Below, piece by piece: positions 5,667-6,310 of a DNA stretch of 6,310 bases. Numbering within the stretch: the stretch's first letter is position 1; the number at the start of each line of letters is the position of its first letter. A model generated the notes under the pieces. The model saw only the letters and a list, made by a program, of their open reading frames with translations, was not told the origin of the DNA and ran no database searches. The position numbers and the translations under genes are program-made. This DNA is from Nanobdellota archaeon (lineage in GTDB: Archaea; Nanobdellota; Nanobdellia; Pacearchaeales; GW2011-AR1), in the NCBI GenBank assembly GCA_030688225.1, contig JAUYIO010000036.1, positions 1-6,310 on the forward strand, written 5' to 3'.

Positions 5667-6092
5667 TCAGAGATTTCCTTCTGCTTTCTGTTTTTTATAT
5701 TTCTTATAAAGATAAATCCCAACAATCATCACACAGATAAAAATAATTCCAAGTACAATTAAATCTCTTGTGCTGAAATAAAAAAAAGTCGCCAAAAAAG
5801 TAAGAATCTCTTGAGGAGTCAGATAAGCTATGATTAAAAATCCAATAATGAGAGAAATAATCCCTCTAAAAAAAGAGTTTTCAGGAATTTTTACAGCTTT
5901 CAAAACAAGGAAAAGTAAAATAGTTGAAACTGCCCACAGAACATATTTTGCTATACTAACATCCAACCCATTTGAACCTGTAAAAAAATCACTAACAAAA
6001 TTTCCAGTAAAAACACTATTTCCATTCTGGAAAGCATTCACAGAATTTAAAAGAAATATTCCAATAATTAAAATCAATAAAAGTTTTCTCAT
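5667..6092 (-). CDS. Four-pass membrane protein with signal-peptide-like N-terminus, paralogue of the six-pass protein
   Basis: The protein has 141 residues. The N-terminus MRKLLLILIIGIFLLNSVNA looks like a signal peptide (possible cleavage after A20) or a first membrane segment. A short external stretch with FTGNFVSDFFTGSNGLD (28-44) follows, then membrane segments at about 48-66, 76-91 and 110-129 and a lysine-rich cytoplasmic end (130-136). The loop after the second of these has AYLTPQEI (89-96). The part from about 29 to 100 aligns with the downstream six-pass protein, and the predicted topology equals that protein's first four segments. I cannot name the family; similar proteins seem common in DPANN genomes, from memory only. 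The start is supported by a TATA box at -29 to -22. It is divergent from the gene at 6173, with 80 bases between the ATGs. Function unknown. Confidence 0.82.
   Translation of the reverse strand: MRKLLLILIIGIFLLNSVNAFQNGNSVFTGNFVSDFFTGSNGLDVSIAKYVLWAVSTILLFLVLKAVKIPENSFFRGIISLIIGFLIIAYLTPQEILTFLATFFYFSTRDLIVLGIIFICVMIVGIYLYKKYKKQKAEGNL
5979..6000. repeat. 22-base direct repeat, copy 2 (FVSDFF codons)
   Basis: Identical to 5420-5441 and in the same position of the paralogous gene. The perfect match at the DNA level stands out because the two proteins are otherwise only moderately similar. Confidence 0.7.
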
Positions 6093-6113
6093 CCTTTTAA
6101 TAAAAGAACATTA

Positions 6114-6127
6114 TTTATTAATATTTC
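6114..6127 (-). promoter_or_regulatory. BRE plus TATA box of the four-pass membrane protein gene
   Basis: On the minus strand, GAAATA (6127-6122) precedes TTAATAAA (6121-6114), at -29 to -22 from the ATG at 6092. The arrangement matches the promoters at 3520-3533 and 5627-5640. Confidence 0.65.
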
Positions 6128-6137
6128 CCAAAAAGAA

Positions 6138-6151
6138 GATAAATTTATAAA
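6138..6151 (+). promoter_or_regulatory. BRE plus TATA box of the right-edge membrane protein gene
   Basis: GATAAA (6138-6143) followed by TTTATAAA (6144-6151) lies at -29 to -22 from the ATG at 6173. It is the best TATA match on the plus strand and supports that ATG as the start of a leaderless gene. Confidence 0.75.
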
Positions 6152-6172
6152 AACATCTCCCTTACATCAGTT

Positions 6173-6310
6173 ATGCAAAAAAAGAGTTTATTGTTCTATG
6201 CTTTAACAATATTTTCTATGAATTTTGTAAGTGCATACGGATATTATGGAGGTTCTCTTGGAGATGCATTGGACAGACTTGATTCAACAACAGTAGTGTT
6301 GGCTTTGTTA
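6173..6310 (+). CDS. Secreted or membrane protein with signal peptide (partial, 5' end only)
   Basis: Only the first 46 codons are inside the window. Residues 1-21 (MQKKSLLFYALTIFSMNFVSA) form a classic signal peptide or first membrane segment: positive start, hydrophobic core and an A-x-A-like end (VSA). A glycine/tyrosine-rich stretch follows, YGYYGGSLGDALDRLD, and then a hydrophobic run STTVVLALL that is probably the start of a membrane helix. The order (signal, short external loop, membrane helix) is the same as in the two minus-strand paralogues, so it may be a distant third member of the group. The visible part is too short to show homology. The start is fixed by a perfect TATA box 22-29 bases upstream. 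Confidence 0.72.
   Translation, partial: MQKKSLLFYALTIFSMNFVSAYGYYGGSLGDALDRLDSTTVVLALL

Noticed and set aside
5420..6000. The two 22-base repeats as CRISPR or attachment sites
   Set aside because: There are only two copies, 537 bases apart, both in frame in homologous coding sequence, with no spacer regularity or integrase gene.
5477..6150. Two plus-strand open frames opposite the membrane protein genes
   Set aside because: They run antisense to well-supported paralogous membrane genes, show no recognisable domain and have no TATA box at the expected distance.

Overview
The window looks like a piece of a small, AT-rich archaeal genome, most likely from a DPANN lineage of the Pacearchaeota/Woesearchaeota type. 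The reasons are: TATA boxes at a nearly fixed distance upstream of almost every ATG with no Shine-Dalgarno sequence (leaderless genes); a Trm5-family tRNA methyltransferase; a HerA/DUF87-type ATPase; very tight gene packing with abutting and overlapping convergent genes; and multi-pass membrane proteins of a style I associate from memory with those lineages. The phylum is an inference; no rRNA or other marker gene is present.

Layout. Positions 1-911 (-) hold most of a membrane-anchored thioredoxin-fold (DsbA/GILT-like) protein that runs off the left edge. It is divergent from a two-gene plus-strand operon: a HerA/DUF87-like ATPase (992-2299) and, beginning at the very next base, a putative HExxH zinc metallopeptidase (2300-2914). 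A minus-strand gene (2915-3478, DUF218/YdcF-like fold suspected) ends at the base next to the operon's last stop. It is divergent from a nucleotidyltransferase-fold gene (3555-4076, +), whose 3' end overlaps the 3' end of the Trm5-like gene (4045-4815, -) by 32 bases. Upstream of trm5 on the minus strand lie two paralogous multi-pass membrane proteins (4856-5605 and 5667-6092). A third secreted or membrane protein of similar layout starts at 6173 (+) and runs off the right edge.

How the genes fit together. Three themes can be seen. The first is envelope biology: the thioredoxin-like protein, two membrane paralogues and a possible third, several sharing a (S/T)-G-(N/H) motif just outside the N-terminal membrane segment. 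The second is an ATPase-peptidase pair that must be co-translated or nearly so. The third is tRNA modification. There is no mobile element, CRISPR array, tRNA or rRNA, and no gene-free stretch longer than about 80 bases. The strongest candidates for something undescribed are the ATPase-zincin operon, the tandem membrane family, and the D1-less Trm5 with an altered catalytic motif.
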